A stretch of DNA of 64,000 nucleotides. It comes from Takifugu bimaculatus. Taxonomy: Eukaryota > Chordata > Actinopteri > Tetraodontiformes > Tetraodontidae. Where the stretch lies: assembly GCA_004026145.2 (NCBI GenBank), contig CP034977.1:1087043-1151042 (forward strand), given 5' to 3'. This document shows, piece by piece, positions 37,728-54,849 of this stretch (positions within the stretch are counted from its first letter, which is position 1; each line of letters starts with the position of its first letter). The position numbers were made by a program, and so were the translations under genes. A model generated the notes under the pieces. The model had not been told where the DNA came from, did no database searches, and saw nothing but the letters and a program-made list of their open reading frames with translations.

Positions 37728-37994
37728 GTGCAGAAAGCTGAGCTTACACATCCTAATGTTTTGCCTGACCTTGTCCCTTTACTTTACAGACTGCTTGCCC
37801 TCACTGGAGAGCTGAACAGAGTGCTGTCCACTGTCCGCCCTAAAGGAAACAGCGTGAAGGTGGACCCAGCGCATAAAAAATACACGTCCAGAGGGAACAT
37901 CGCTGTGGCGAGCATCAACCTGCGTCCCTCAGACAACAGATTTCTTCATGATGACTTCATCTGGCAACAACTGACCTGCATGTGTGCACCATAG
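37728..37994 (+). other. Unassigned exon-like open segment
   Basis: An 88-codon open frame crosses a good acceptor (polypyrimidine tract and ACAG ending 37789), after which codons read LLALTGELNRVLSTVRPKGN and continue Lys-rich until a stop at 37992-37994. I do not recognise the product and see no matching exon up- or downstream. It could be a terminal exon of an unseen transcript or chance. Confidence 0.15.
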
Positions 37995-38757
37995 GATTCT
38001 ATTTGTGGAACCTTATTGCTTTTACAGATTAACCACCTCCTAATATGGCCCAAATCTGTTCATTGGGCCACTAATTTGCCTGCAGTTAGACGTTCTGCAT
38101 ATTTAAGGACTTAAAAAGAATTGTGCCAACCCAGTAATTCCAAAGGTCGGTGACTTTGTCCTGTTTTATTGGGATTTGTTGCCATTTTTTTCCAATTATT
38201 CAAGAAAACCAACAATGATCCTTCAAGTCACAACAATCTGAAAGCCATTTTTTATTCATATTTGTTGGTTGCATCCAGGTTTACTCTGAACACATAATTT
38301 AACACATTGTGCTGTACGGAGGAGAAATCCCTTTCCCCCTTTTTTGCCTCGCTGAGACCAACCAAGGTCACTCTGCATCCGAGTTATTCATTTCATAGTA
38401 TATGAGGGAGGAAGAGTCAACACTGACACACTAATGTGGAACTGAAGACATGCGACAGGAGCCTTCAACTCTTAAAATAAATGACATCTGAACAAACAAG
38501 TAATCTGAGCATAGCTTTCGGACGCAAGCCGATGCCTACATCCCATATATTGCGGACACTTTAGTCACAAACCCAGCTGGTGTTGCTGCTCTTTGACTGA
38601 AGCCATATATTAACAGAAAGAATTAATGGGCAATCACTGAAACACAACAGTCAGCAGCTGCCTCGGCGCAACCCCACACTCTCTGCAGACTGATTCGTTG
38701 CTCACCTTCTATTTTTGATGCAGTGGTCTGTTGTGTGGTCATTGTCATTAGAGAGGG

Positions 38758-41457
<2,700 letters not shown>

Positions 41458-42520
41458 CGGGATCTGTTATGAAGATACACCTGCAACAAGCCACCCCATA
41501 CCGCTAACATCACCTGTAAATATAAAATAACCTCAGTCTTTGTTTAAACAATCTCATTTAATACACAAGATTCGGTCTGTAAATGTGCTTTATTTTGCCA
41601 ATGTGGACTTTAGACCTGTGCTGTAGCTGTCATCACATTATCCATTAATCTACTTTGTTTTTAAAAAAAATGCAGTGCAGATGTTCTGATAATACTGTAT
41701 AGAAAACACTGTCACAGCCAGCAAAAGAGTAATGGGTGTCAAGACAGGTGATGTGTGGCCTCATCTACCCAGGAGGAGCTACGTGGAGGCAGTGCACAGG
41801 GGTGGGATGTTCAGATTTATGAGAAGGTTGTAGCAAGGGCGTAGCAGCAGCGGAATCCTGATGGTCCTTGCTCATTGGGGGCCTAGGCCATCAGTGTCAT
41901 TTGCTGGGTTAAAAGCTTTATTTTATCTTTTTTTTGTAATGACAAAATAAGGGGCCAGAATACCCAGAATTTATTGCTCCACTCTCACCACAGACCATCA
42001 TGAATCCACATTCCACATCACCGATCGCTCACCTGCGTTGATATTTTTCAGTTAAATAAGTATCTCGAGGAATTTCTTGTAAATATGTTGTTCAGAAAGC
42101 GTCACATGAAATGCAAAGATGCAAAAATATTTAAACGCTCCTGCATATGTTGCACAGCGGTATGCAGACGTGCAAGTGCCAAAAAATACAGAAGTGGCTC
42201 AAAAGGATTATTCCATTAATAGAAGCAAGCAGGCTGCTGTACTTTGTGCACCCGATATATTCTTCTACCTCCTCAGTATGGGGAACTTAAATCCTTCAAG
42301 AGCTTGCTTTGTGCGGTATGACATGTTTTTAAGTTATCTTCTCAGACAGAGGTAAAGCAACAGAGATGAGCAGAGGTTAAAAATAGCCTGAGAAGACATC
42401 CAGTGCTCTCTGGTGTTATGCATGAGTCAGTAGTGTCTCCAACCTGCAACAGAAACCTGTCTGATAAATCGGCACCTCGTTGAATGCAGACTTTATCCAC
42501 AATTTGGTTTTTAATTTAAA

Positions 42521-42526
42521 AATAAA
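42521..42526 (+). terminator. Possible tmem91 polyadenylation signal
   Basis: AATAAA about 1.06 kb after the stop. The interval 41458-42520 shows no other gene and is read as 3' UTR; an earlier ATAAAA at about 41523 could also serve. Confidence 0.4.
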
Positions 42527-43208
42527 GCTTTAGGAAAAAAAACACCATATTGGTTTGAAATGAAATGCGCAATCAACAAAACTGTGACAAACCATTTATT
42601 TATAACAAAGAAGGTGTAAATGTTGACATTTTCTATTTAGATATATAGTTTTTATAGTGCACAAGCAAACAAAGCCAGAGTTGTATCAAGACTACAGCGA
42701 TAGATTCCAGTCACTCTACTGTATGTGGCAATTGTGGACACCAGTGATTTCTCAGCCTCTAACCTTTGTCAGTGATCACTGCTGATGTGCCGTGACGATG
42801 CTACTCACGCACCGTGTTGTGAAGTTCTGACAATCGTGACCTGTTCTTCCTCCTGGATATGCAAGCATTAGCTGTGGGCTGCCTTGACTGCTGTGCTGGC
42901 CCTCAGTTAAAGGGCAGATTTGTCTCACTTTGTCTAACCTGCGTAAACAGCACCTGGACACAACAGCGCGAAACAATAGTCGATCAAAAAAAGCCCGTTG
43001 CTTCCCAGTGCACACCCTTGTATTACATGTACATTTTAGGCTAAAAAAAAGAAAGAATTGATGACAATAAATCCACGGTTTGACTTTAATCTCTCTCTTT
43101 TCTGTAGTTCATGCAGGGATTATATGTCCATCACCTCCCACCTCATTCACTTTGTCCACAGCACAGCTCAAGAACTGGACCAAAAGTAGCCAAAGCAGGT
43201 GCTCATAT

Positions 43209-43214
43209 TTTATT
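43209..43214 (-). terminator. exosc5 polyadenylation signal (AATAAA on minus strand)
   Basis: TTTATT on the plus strand, 63 bases beyond the exosc5 stop on the minus strand. Confidence 0.6.
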
Positions 43215-43276
43215 ACACCAGGAATAGTCATAAGACATAAAAACACAGTTAGAGAATAGAGAATTTAGCCTTTTCC

Positions 43277-45396
43277 TCAGAGGTTTTTGGAATATCGTCG
43301 CTGGACAGAGTCTCTGTAGAACTGGAAGATCTTCTCAGATGCTTTCTGACTGATTGCTATACACTGCTGCAGCTGTGGCAGGGGACAAAAAAAGTTTAAA
43401 TAAAAAATAAAAGGCACACAAGGGTGATAATATTACTTCAGAATGAGCAGAAATGCATTTTTTCAGATTTTGCAGGGCAACATTTAGTCATTTAGATTTT
43501 CTCACTTCTTGAACTGAAAAGGATCCTTTGGTTGATGACATCATTACTCTGCATTTCTTACTGTCAATAGCAAAAGTCAGCAAAGCTCGACATTCCTGTT
43601 GAAAGAAAAGATTTAAGAAATACATTTTACAGAAAGCATAGCAGCACTGACATTCCAGTAATGTGTTTATTCAATATATTGAGTTTGATGGAGGAATTGC
43701 CACTTAGTCTTTTAAATCTCTCAATAATTTGATTATTTAATAATCCAGTTAAGTTAGTTTTTTTTCTATTTTAGGATTTTCAGGGGGTATCGTAGCAACT
43801 AAAAATAAGAAAACTCTTCTTTCTTAGTTGATTTTATATTTCACTGCACAATATGCTTGTCCACCACCCATACCTGTTTAAAAATTAATTACACAAACAA
43901 TATAATCATGTCACAATGCCTTAGAGTGATGTTTAATAGAAGATGTAAGCCTCAGAGTCACCTTCTCCTGGGCTGCAGTGGGGTCAGTGATGATTTCCCC
44001 ATCCGCTGCAATAGCGCACGTTACTCCGCAGAACAGGCAGCTCATGGGCAGACCTGCGTCCATTAGGGCCATACAGGCAGCATTCAAAAAACAGGATAAT
44101 AACTGAAGGGCCTGGTCAAGAAAAACACAGCTCACCAGGTAACTCCATTTATAAAGTAGCAGAAATGAACAGCACACCATGACTGTAAGTTTTTTTAATC
44201 TGAAGGATACTGAACCATCATCATGTAACACCTGAAGAACAAGAGTGAGCGAGGAGCGAGGGTGAAGTGACAGGAGCAGAGATGCCTCACAGGTCTCTCG
44301 CACATTCTGCTCTTGTGATCGCTCCTTCACGCCTAGAAAATAAAGAAATAAATGTCCTTAGATCTGCTGTTCTTTTGAGGGTTGACAGGGTCTCACTATT
44401 CCACCATGTGGTGTGTTCCTGTATAACAGCTTTAACACAGCAGAAGTGGTGGAGGGTTAAAAGTGGTGGTTGCATGTTGCTTCTAAATGAAACAATAATG
44501 ACATGAATATGCCACGATATATGGTGTACTATTTTAACCAAACTGAAAATCAACTTTTACCATAACAATAATATGACAATAGTGCTGGAAAGCAAGCATT
44601 GTGAACACTTCAACATTCGATGGGAAAAAAAGGCTGCCCCTGCAGTTTAAAAAAATAAAATAAAATAATCTTGTTTATTTGGAAAACTGCTTACTTGGTA
44701 GTCCCACTTTAGGCTGTATCAACACCTCCAGTGTTGCACGGTCATAGATTTCTTTGCTGACTTTCACTTCAGCTGGTCCATACACCCCAGGCCAACACAC
44801 TTGTGTCCCCTTTGCATGGAATTAAAAGATCATTAAAATAATAATAATAATAATAACAATAATGAAAGAACAAATGACTTCATCTTTTCAGTAAACGTAA
44901 TCAATCCAAAACCAATACTAGATAGTTGCAAAAATGTAATGGCTGTTTATGTTTACACTGTACATAAAATACAGTATGTGGCCCATTCAAGGTATTAGAA
45001 TGTTGGACCATTAAGTTATTATGTAAAACTATTGTTTTGCTTTTGACTTTTCCCACACAAATGTGTTATTTTCTGTTGGAATGCAAACCCTCGTAATGTA
45101 AGGTAGATGAAAAAACGACTTATATGTAACTAACTCAAGTAATAGAATTAAACGTCAAAAACACGATGCATTTGACATTTCTCGATGTGTATACCTGCGA
45201 TGCACGAATGCAGAACAGTGGCACATTGGGGTAGCATGTTTGCAGAATAAACAGTCCCACACGGAGACACAATTTACTAAGACATATATGAATTTGTACC
45301 TTGCATAAATGACGATGAACCGTCAGGACGAGACAACAAACTCTGTTCACAACTAAAATCCCTGAGAGTAACATTTGAAATGCCGCACACTTCCAT
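43277..45396 (-). CDS. exosc5: Exosome component 5 (RRP46)
   Basis: RNase PH-fold subunit of the hexameric ring of the RNA exosome; in vertebrates it is structural, not catalytic, and acts in nucleus and cytoplasm in 3'-5' RNA decay and rRNA processing. Six exons on the minus strand: 45396-45300, 44809-44695, 44332-44211, 44102-43962, 43595-43506, 43372-43277 (TGA). Diagnostic blocks: [78 protein letters not shown] and the tail [14 protein letters not shown]. Expected product is 219 residues, close to the 235 of human. Exon 2 holds one surplus base near 44789 between the Ala and Gly of the LAGVYG block; without removing it the frame breaks. Start chosen as the ATG giving [14 protein letters not shown]. 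Head-to-head with the transposase-derived gene. Confidence 0.93.
44834..44862. repeat. (AAT)n microsatellite
   Basis: Short AAT trinucleotide run in the first exosc5 intron. Confidence 0.8.
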
Positions 45397-45719
45397 CACG
45401 CCACCAGAACGGGGAAAAATTCCAGTCGCTGATAAAATACGTCATCTATTTTGCTATTACGGACTCCTAATGATGACGAATGAGTATGTTTACTCAGAAA
45501 AATCATTAAATTTATATGAAGGCAGACAAAAATATAAAAATAAACATAAAAAGACGAAAAATAAAGAAGATTTTGTCTAATTGTCTTTTAGATTGTTAAA
45601 GGCAAAGTTTTTTCAATATTTTTAAACGTTGTTAAAAAAAGAGGCGTGTCTGACAGGCGTATCTCGAGACTGCAGAGTCTCCAACAACAGACGATCCACT
45701 TCTACAGTTACCAGACAAA
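45397..45719. promoter_or_regulatory. Shared upstream region of exosc5 (-) and the transposase-derived gene (+)
   Basis: Only 323 bp separate the two start codons. The middle is strikingly A-rich (about 45.50-45.63 kb). The plus-side start overlaps AAAATGGCGC, resembling a YY1-type element at a start codon. No TATA box or CpG island is evident. Sharing of one promoter is inferred from spacing. Confidence 0.45.
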
Positions 45720-48700
45720 ATGGCGCAGCCTTTCGGGGCGTGTGGTGATACCAAGGCACCACGACAGCAGCTTTGTGGGCGTGTTGAAAGGTAAAAAAAA
45801 AAGTCAGTAAATTAATTGATTTATATTTTTGCAACCTGCTCTAATAGATGGTTATAAATGGTCACGCTAGGATACCTAGGGCTAGCTTATTTAGCATTCG
45901 AATACGAGCCTCATGGCAAAGCTCTGCACTAATTTAGGCTTTGGGTGCGTGAGGTGTCCTCATTGTTTCCTTAAAAGAGACGACGATGATGAGGATTATG
46001 ATTAATACGTATTTATTTCTGCAAAGACTAAAATAATCATTAATGCAGTGAACATATCCGTGTGACTTATTTTTATATCGACATTAAAAGAAATATCACA
46101 TGTTGTTAAATCGATCAAAAAAGGCAAACAAAATCAAAGAAGTCACTCTAAACATTTTTATTGATGCCAATGATGTTACATTTCTACTCATTCTTGCAAC
46201 TAAAGCGTACATTTTATTTTTGTTTTGGCATCTTTCTCTCAAGGGACCCAAGAGTCTCCATCCGCAGACAATCAGAAGGCCGGATAAATCTGGAGTTGTG
46301 CAAGAATTGCAGTCTGTACCACTGCCCCTTCTGTAAGACATCAGTCTACAAGCCAAAAGCAGACTATGGAAGTGTTTGGACACATATAGAAATCCACAGA
46401 ATAAGAGCTGTTAAACATGGAGGTCAGAATATAAGAGCTTAAATGCAAACATTTATTTTGAATTAATATACAGCTGCTCTCTCATGTTAATGCACATTCA
46501 TTTGTTTTTCTTGTAGAATTTAGCATCTATACTTGCAATTTGGAGTGCAGAGAGGAGCGTCATTTTCATTGCCCATACTGTGCAAAGACAATCACAACAA
46601 AGAGACAGTTTGAAATTCATCTGGGCAAATGTGCACAAAGTTCAACACACAGCAGCCATTGTCTCGCTCCACTTGACCGAGCTCATTTGCCTACTATGGC
46701 CGTTGGCAAGCCTGCCCTCCTAATGCTCAATTTTACTCCCCTTGCCCAGCAAGTCGTTTCAACGGGACAGTCTTCTGATCTAACAAATTCTTCACCTGAT
46801 CAGAATCCCGCTTCAACTATTGAACTGAAATCTACAGTAGACCAACAACAAAATTCAACTGCGTCCCCTGTTCACCCAAAATCCCCAGTAAACCAGCAGT
46901 GCATTCAAAATGGCCCCCCTGTTCAACTGAAAGCAATAGTAGACAAGCCACCTGCTTCATCCACCTCCCCCATTCAACCAAAACCAACAGTCGACCAACA
47001 TCCAATGGCAACTTATTGCTTTGTTGAACCCACCGGTGTGTCTGACCAGCTCGCAGTCGCGCTAGCAGTTCCAGTCCAGCCTGTAGCCCCAGTGGTTTAC
47101 TCCTCTTCTTATCCAGCAAACACTGTCCAGCAAGCGCTTCAAATATCAGGTCGAGCAAAGCAAAAAATTAAGTGCTCAATATGCAACCTATACTTGCATA
47201 AAAAAAATCTAAGCAAGCACAAACTCAGAAAACACCTAATTTCAGACACAGACATAACAGCCAAAGATCATCTAAGAAGTCAGTGCATTGACTCTCATAA
47301 CGGGGTGTACGCTGTGTCCAAGTATTACAAAACCACTGCTGTTCCGGTCCACGTCATCAAAAAGAGATCAGCTGGTGTCGTCAAAATGCTATGTGAGGAA
47401 GATCGGTGTGAGGTCATCTTCCAGTTTAAAAAAAAAGGAGGTTTGCCATACAGCCAGTGTCCCCATTTACGCTCTGTCGATTTTTGTATAAGTCATGCAA
47501 GGCAGGAAGATGTGGACCCTTCTATACTGGAGGAACTGGTGACCAATAATTTAATTGGAAAGGAAATGATGGCCAAGTGCCAGAAGCATCGCGATCAGGC
47601 GGCTCAGAACTCGGCTCCTCTTGTTGCTCTTGTGGATCTTGGTGGAAATCATTGCCTGTATTTCTCTGTGTTTGAGCCCAAAGCGACGCACTACAGCAAG
47701 TTCGGAAGATTGTTTGTGACGTATAATATACGGGGAAAGTTCTGGCACTGTGACTGCTTCTCAAGGGAGAATTTACTGCCTACACAAATGCATCGCTAAA
47801 TGGTATCTCTTCCAGACCAATCAAAAGTTATTTTCCTCGAATGCTAAACAAGACACAGTGCTTGATGATGCTGAAACGATGGAAGGCACACCTGAAACCC
47901 TACTTCCGCCTGGAGATAAAAACCTAGAACAAATGGCAAAATATGTTTATCACCACAAGAAATTACCCTCTGCTCTTCCTGAAAATCTCACCCAGTTTGA
48001 GTCTGAAATCCAGTTTTCAAAGCACCTGATTCCAGCTGAAACTGTGTGCCAAGAGTGCCCAGGTCAGGTTTGCTTAACGGAGCCAGTGCTGGTTACTGAC
48101 AAAGCCAGGGTCGTGACATCCAATGGAGTGATCCAAGGTGTGTATGCAAATGTGCCTGTTATATAATGTTGCATCTATGTTTGTAGTCTTTGTGGCAATC
48201 CTTGTAAAATTCTGCTTTTATATCTTTCAGACAATTCCACCTTTTTAAAAAAGTGTCCAAAATGTGATTTAATGTACCACTACCAGGAGTGGAGCGAGGG
48301 GCTGCACAATTACAACAGTCACATAATCCTCAGTTTGCAACTTTGCATGCTTCTGCAGAATTTGATTCAGGTTTTTGTGCTTCAGAAAATAAGTTAAATA
48401 TTCCGTTTTCAGTGAAACGTGTTTGCTACCCCCCATTTTCTTTATGTTTCTAGAATCACAGTGCGGAGGATGGCCTGGCAGTGGTGCTAAAACAGACTGT
48501 AGGTGACATGTCTTCCTGTGGCATGGAAGTACTGCAGGCCTACCTGCACTTTGAAGCTCTTCGAAGCCACGAGTGTCCTTCTCTGCTCATGATAGATCTT
48601 TATCAAAAGGGGATTTTCAACATGGCAGGTGTGCACTTATGTGTGTGTGGTGACATTTAACGATTTCTCTCGGCAGCATAAGTGTAGGCTTTTGAAAATA

Positions 48701-51303
48701 GTTGATATTTCTCACAGTCAGGTGATTGCTTTTTTTGTAGGAATTGAGATCCACGGCATGCCCGAACCCTTAACAGGGGAAGTGAATGCAGAGGAAATCT
48801 GGGATTCGGTGTGCAAGGAGATAATAACAAGTGGCCTGAATGCGCGTAAGTGTGACCCGGACAGTTATGACCGACAGCGTTACAGGGCATTTTTCATTAA
48901 TCATTTTTCTGTGCATCTTTCTTTAATATAGATGATATTGTATATGTTGAAACAAACAATGTCATCAAGGAAGCTGCAGTTTCTGCTGTGACAACCCCGT
49001 TCAAACTATCTGAAGGTAGGCGATTGAACAAAGAAAGAACGGAGCAGTGCCACAAGGCCGTGACCAGGTTTCTCGTAAAAACCCTGCAACCCTTGTCCAC
49101 GGTGGAGTCTCCCTGGTTCAGGTGGGTTGCACTGATTCAGTGCATTCGATGCACACATGGGATTATTTCCATCATCTTATGAAGCATTTTTGATCTCTGC
49201 TTTTCTTTAGAGATCTGACAAAAACGCTCAACCCAAAGTACCGACCACCTTCCATTGATGAGCTCAGGAAGACCCTCATACCTTCCTGGTACTCAGCGGA
49301 GAAGAAACGAGCTGTTGAAGAGCTGCTGGGAGTAACTGAGGCTGCACTGACTTGTGATTGGTGGTCAAATTCTGCTCATGACCATTACCTGACAGTTAAT
49401 CTGCACTTTATTATGAAAGGGCAGATGATGCACAAAGTCCTTCGTACAAAGCCGGTGTACGATGCGTCTACAGCAGAAGCTCCACTGATATATCCCATAC
49501 TGGAAGAATTTGGCGTCCGAGACAAAGTCGTTGCTGTGACAGTTGATAACATGGACATTTCCATCAACAGCTTACACATCAGGAAGTTGAAATGCTTTGC
49601 ATGTATACTAAATCTTGCAGCACAGAAGGTGTTTACCTGCAGCAGCGTGGTCAGATGGGTATCAAAGATACAGGCTGTCCTTGCATGGATCAAAACTTCC
49701 CTCCCTGCTCAGAACATTCTCCAAGAACAACAGAAGATGCTTAGTAAGTGTCTAAAACTGTCTTTACATGGTGATCAGTAACAGGACAGACTGTAGGTCC
49801 CAGTGTAAGTGGCACACTTGTGTTTCATCTTTCAGTAATGAAGCAGCAGCTCCTCTTCCAGTCAAGTTGGGACTCATTGTATCTCATGGTGGAGCAGTTT
49901 GTGGAGCAATTTGCTGCCATCCAGGCCACTCTCACAGATCCGCAGGTCCGAGAGGCCATTGAGGAGAAAAGGTAATGTATCAGTATCAGAAGTAAAATGT
50001 CATTGTATTAATATTACAATAAAAACATTCTTTATGTTGTTTGGGGTGGGGTTGCATGAATTTGCCTGGAAGGTTGGAAATGCTCACTGAGAATGAGTAC
50101 CAAGAAGCAGGGGAATTCATCCGGATCCTGAAGCCCCTGTACACATCTTCACTTTGTGTCTCTGCCGAGAAGAGTCCAAACTGTAGTCAGATCTTTCCAA
50201 TTCTGAAAAAACTGGAGGCGCACTTAGAAACCCAACATGAGGACACTCCGTTCACTAACACACTGAAGAGAACAATCTGGGGCGACCTGTCCACACATTA
50301 TAAGGTACGAGTACGTTTATCCAGTATTTAGACAACAGAGCAGGCATCAGTGTGTTTAAGATTCGAATTTTAATTTGGCTATGGCGTTCTGTTAACATAA
50401 CATCTATTTATAATTGCTGCTTTTTAAAAAAGTGTAAAAGTCTACATTTACGTTGTTAAAAGTGTAAAAGTCTTGATCATACTCTGAGATTAAAAAGTTC
50501 AAATTTAACATTAAACTTTATTTTATTGTTGACAGGATGGCGACACTTGGAATTTCCTACAGGAGGCGAGTGCCTTAGATCCAAGGTTCAAGAACAGAAT
50601 CGACTCAGATGAGATTTGGCAAAGGGTGCTAAGTGCTGCTTGTGATCTCCCAGTGACAGGAGAGGTACTGTAGGGTTCTACCTTTGGGTACCATACTAAC
50701 AACCACCCACAAAAGCCACAAACTAGACATTGATGTTGTTTTTTCTAATACTCCTGTCCAATTGAATCTAAAGATATTCACATTTTTATGTGTATTTAAC
50801 ATACAGTTACCAAGCGATGCTGTTTCTGAGCACAATGATGCTGAGCATTCAGAAGAGGTAATCTAATCTAAACATTTTTAATGCTTGATTCAGGATTTCT
50901 TGTTGACTTTCCCCCTTCATTTTCATCTTCCAGGCTCCGTTTTCTAAAAGGCTGAGGTTATCTGCACTGGAGGAGCTCTTTGAGGCAGAGGACAGAGCTC
51001 TGAAGAGTTGTGCAGATGCAAGCAGTAATGTTTCAATACCTACAAGACTCCTGCAGGAGATAGAGTTGTACAGAAAAATTCCTGCAATCCCCACATCAGA
51101 GGACCCCCTGGTGTGGTGGTGGGACAGACGGGACATGCTGCCATTTCCTCTATCAACTCTCCAACTCCTACCTGTGCATCCAGGCCTCGTCTACTCCACA
51201 TGAGAGAGCTTTTTCCACGGAAGGGGACAAGCTCAGCCAAGAAAGGTCGCATGTTCTGCCTGAACAAGCAGACCTTTTAATTTTTCTACAGAAAAATTGT
51301 TAA
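45720..51303 (+). CDS. Chimeric transposase-derived gene: HMGXB3/KDZ-like zinc module plus hAT transposase
   Basis: Not a gene I can name. Thirteen exons with compatible phases: 45720-45790, 46244-46422, 46517-48137, 48231-48370, 48454-48628, 48741-48845, 48932-49121, 49211-49743, 49836-49971, 50073-50304, 50536-50664, 50807-50857, 50934-51303 (TAA); 1309 residues once one surplus base is removed near 47761 and another near 51155. Order: zinc fingers HCPFC-x16-HIEIH and HCPYC-x12-HLGKC (residues 40-115); four 17-residue Pro/Lys/Gln repeats; a C2H2-like finger (KCSIC); a block with PVHVIKK and YSQCPHLRSVDFC; a SWIM-type CDC...CLHKC (about 495-510); a Cys cluster (CQECPGQVC, KKCPKCDLMYHYQEW); QAYLHFEAL and NAEEIWDSV, as in HMGXB3-like proteins associated with KDZ transposases; then hAT signatures CDWWSN (about 874), VTVDN, SALDPRF, DPLVWW and the C-terminal ASSTPHERAFS...LIFLQKN. 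The family assignment is from memory of both families. A host-domesticated, nuclear DNA-binding protein is the likeliest role. Confidence 0.8.
46816..47020 (+). repeat. Four imperfect 51-54 bp coding repeats
   Basis: Inside exon 3 of the transposase-derived gene, four consecutive units of 17-18 codons follow the pattern [VI]-[QHE]-x-K-x-x-V-[DN]-x-x ending in Ser/Pro (starts: IELKSTVDQQ, VHPKSPVNQQ, VQLKAIVDKP, IQPKPTVDQH). They form a low-complexity linker between the N-terminal fingers and the next zinc finger. Confidence 0.75.
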
Positions 51304-51476
51304 AATATAGTGTCTCTCTTGTTATATTTTACTATTAAAATTCATTGGTAATTGTTAAAATGAAAGATTATTAGTTATGTTTCTGGTGCATTTGGAAGGT
51401 TTTTTACTTTTTTTAAATCTGAGTCCACATGTAAATTTAATTGACTGGATATGAGTTGGGTACGAATATGGAAAAG

Positions 51477-51482
51477 AATAAA
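51477..51482 (+). terminator. Possible polyadenylation signal of the transposase-derived gene
   Basis: AATAAA 174 bases after the stop codon. The 51304-51720 stretch has no other gene and is read as 3' UTR and spacer before the bckdha promoter. Confidence 0.45.
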
Positions 51483-51720
51483 ATCAGTCTTTCTTGAGTA
51501 CAAGAGACACACTATACAGCGGCATTATCTTGGGGTTGACTGGGACATTTTAACTTTATAAATATAAAAATTCCCCTATAAAATGATAAGGTTAACAATG
51601 TCAAATTTATTTTTGGGGAAGTAGCCAAAAAAAACCCTCATCAAAGCAATAACACATCGAACACTGAAGTTTGTCCAAGTTGAGTTGCCGTAGGTTGTTA
51701 CCGAAGTCGACACACTTTTC

Positions 51721-51732
51721 TGCGCATGCGCA
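51721..51732. promoter_or_regulatory. NRF1 palindrome upstream of bckdha
   Basis: TGCGCATGCGCA is a perfect 12-bp match to the NRF1 site and a palindrome. It lies 145 bp upstream of the bckdha start codon. The start itself is embedded in CAGATGGCGGC, a YY1-like element. NRF1 is a known activator of nuclear genes for mitochondrial proteins, which fits the product. The region has no TATA box. Confidence 0.7.
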
Positions 51733-51876
51733 AAGGAAATCTGACAGTGCGAGGTAGTGCTTTAATTTTGTGCAGACACCAAACAGCCAGTATCGTGCTT
51801 GTTGCTTGCTGTTTTTGTGGGACTCTTTTCACATAAATTGTCCAAGTACCGGAGAGCCGGTTAAGTCGAAGCACAG

Positions 51877-54539
<2,663 letters not shown>

Positions 54540-54849
54540 GCCCTTAATGGAGGGTTTATTCTGGTGGTACTGGGATGAACTGTTGCTGACTGCATTTATA
54601 AAGTAGTTTCAGGTTTTCTGCACAAAACGGAGAGCAAAAAATTGTAACATACTTGATGGATGGATTTTGGTGCCTTAAATACCTGTATTACTTCCATGTA
54701 AGCGTGAAAGAAGTCTGTTAAGTTTTTAAGGTCAGCCAGCAGGTGTGTCCATTCTCCTTTCCACTCATGTTTGACAGATGCTGTAGGTGTTTTTGTTACA
54801 CACTCCCTTAATCCCCAAATTTATGTTACACGGTTGACATTTTGTGGAA

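Larger units (their letters stand above)
28756..38757. other. 10 kb gene-poor spacer between ppp1r13l and the tmem91-like gene
   Basis: No convincing coding gene. Contents: two long (GT)n tracts (30369-30411 and 35368-35472), G-runs near 34211-34220 and 36536-36552, AT-rich homeodomain-type motifs around 32.2-32.6 kb, a perfect CRE-type MAF palindrome at 36670-36683, and one splice-like open segment at 37728-37994 that I could not assign. Upstream untranslated exons or enhancers of the tmem91-like gene may lie here but cannot be pinned down from sequence alone. Confidence 0.6.

Noticed and set aside
45720..51303. Chimeric gene as a decayed transposon pseudogene
   Set aside because: Only two breaks in 3.9 kb of coding sequence, both one-base insertions like those in neighbouring functional genes; every splice site and phase is intact.
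45397..51720. Search for hAT terminal inverted repeats and 8-bp target duplications around the chimera
   Set aside because: No convincing inverted repeat pair was seen at the flanks, so I do not call a mobile element.
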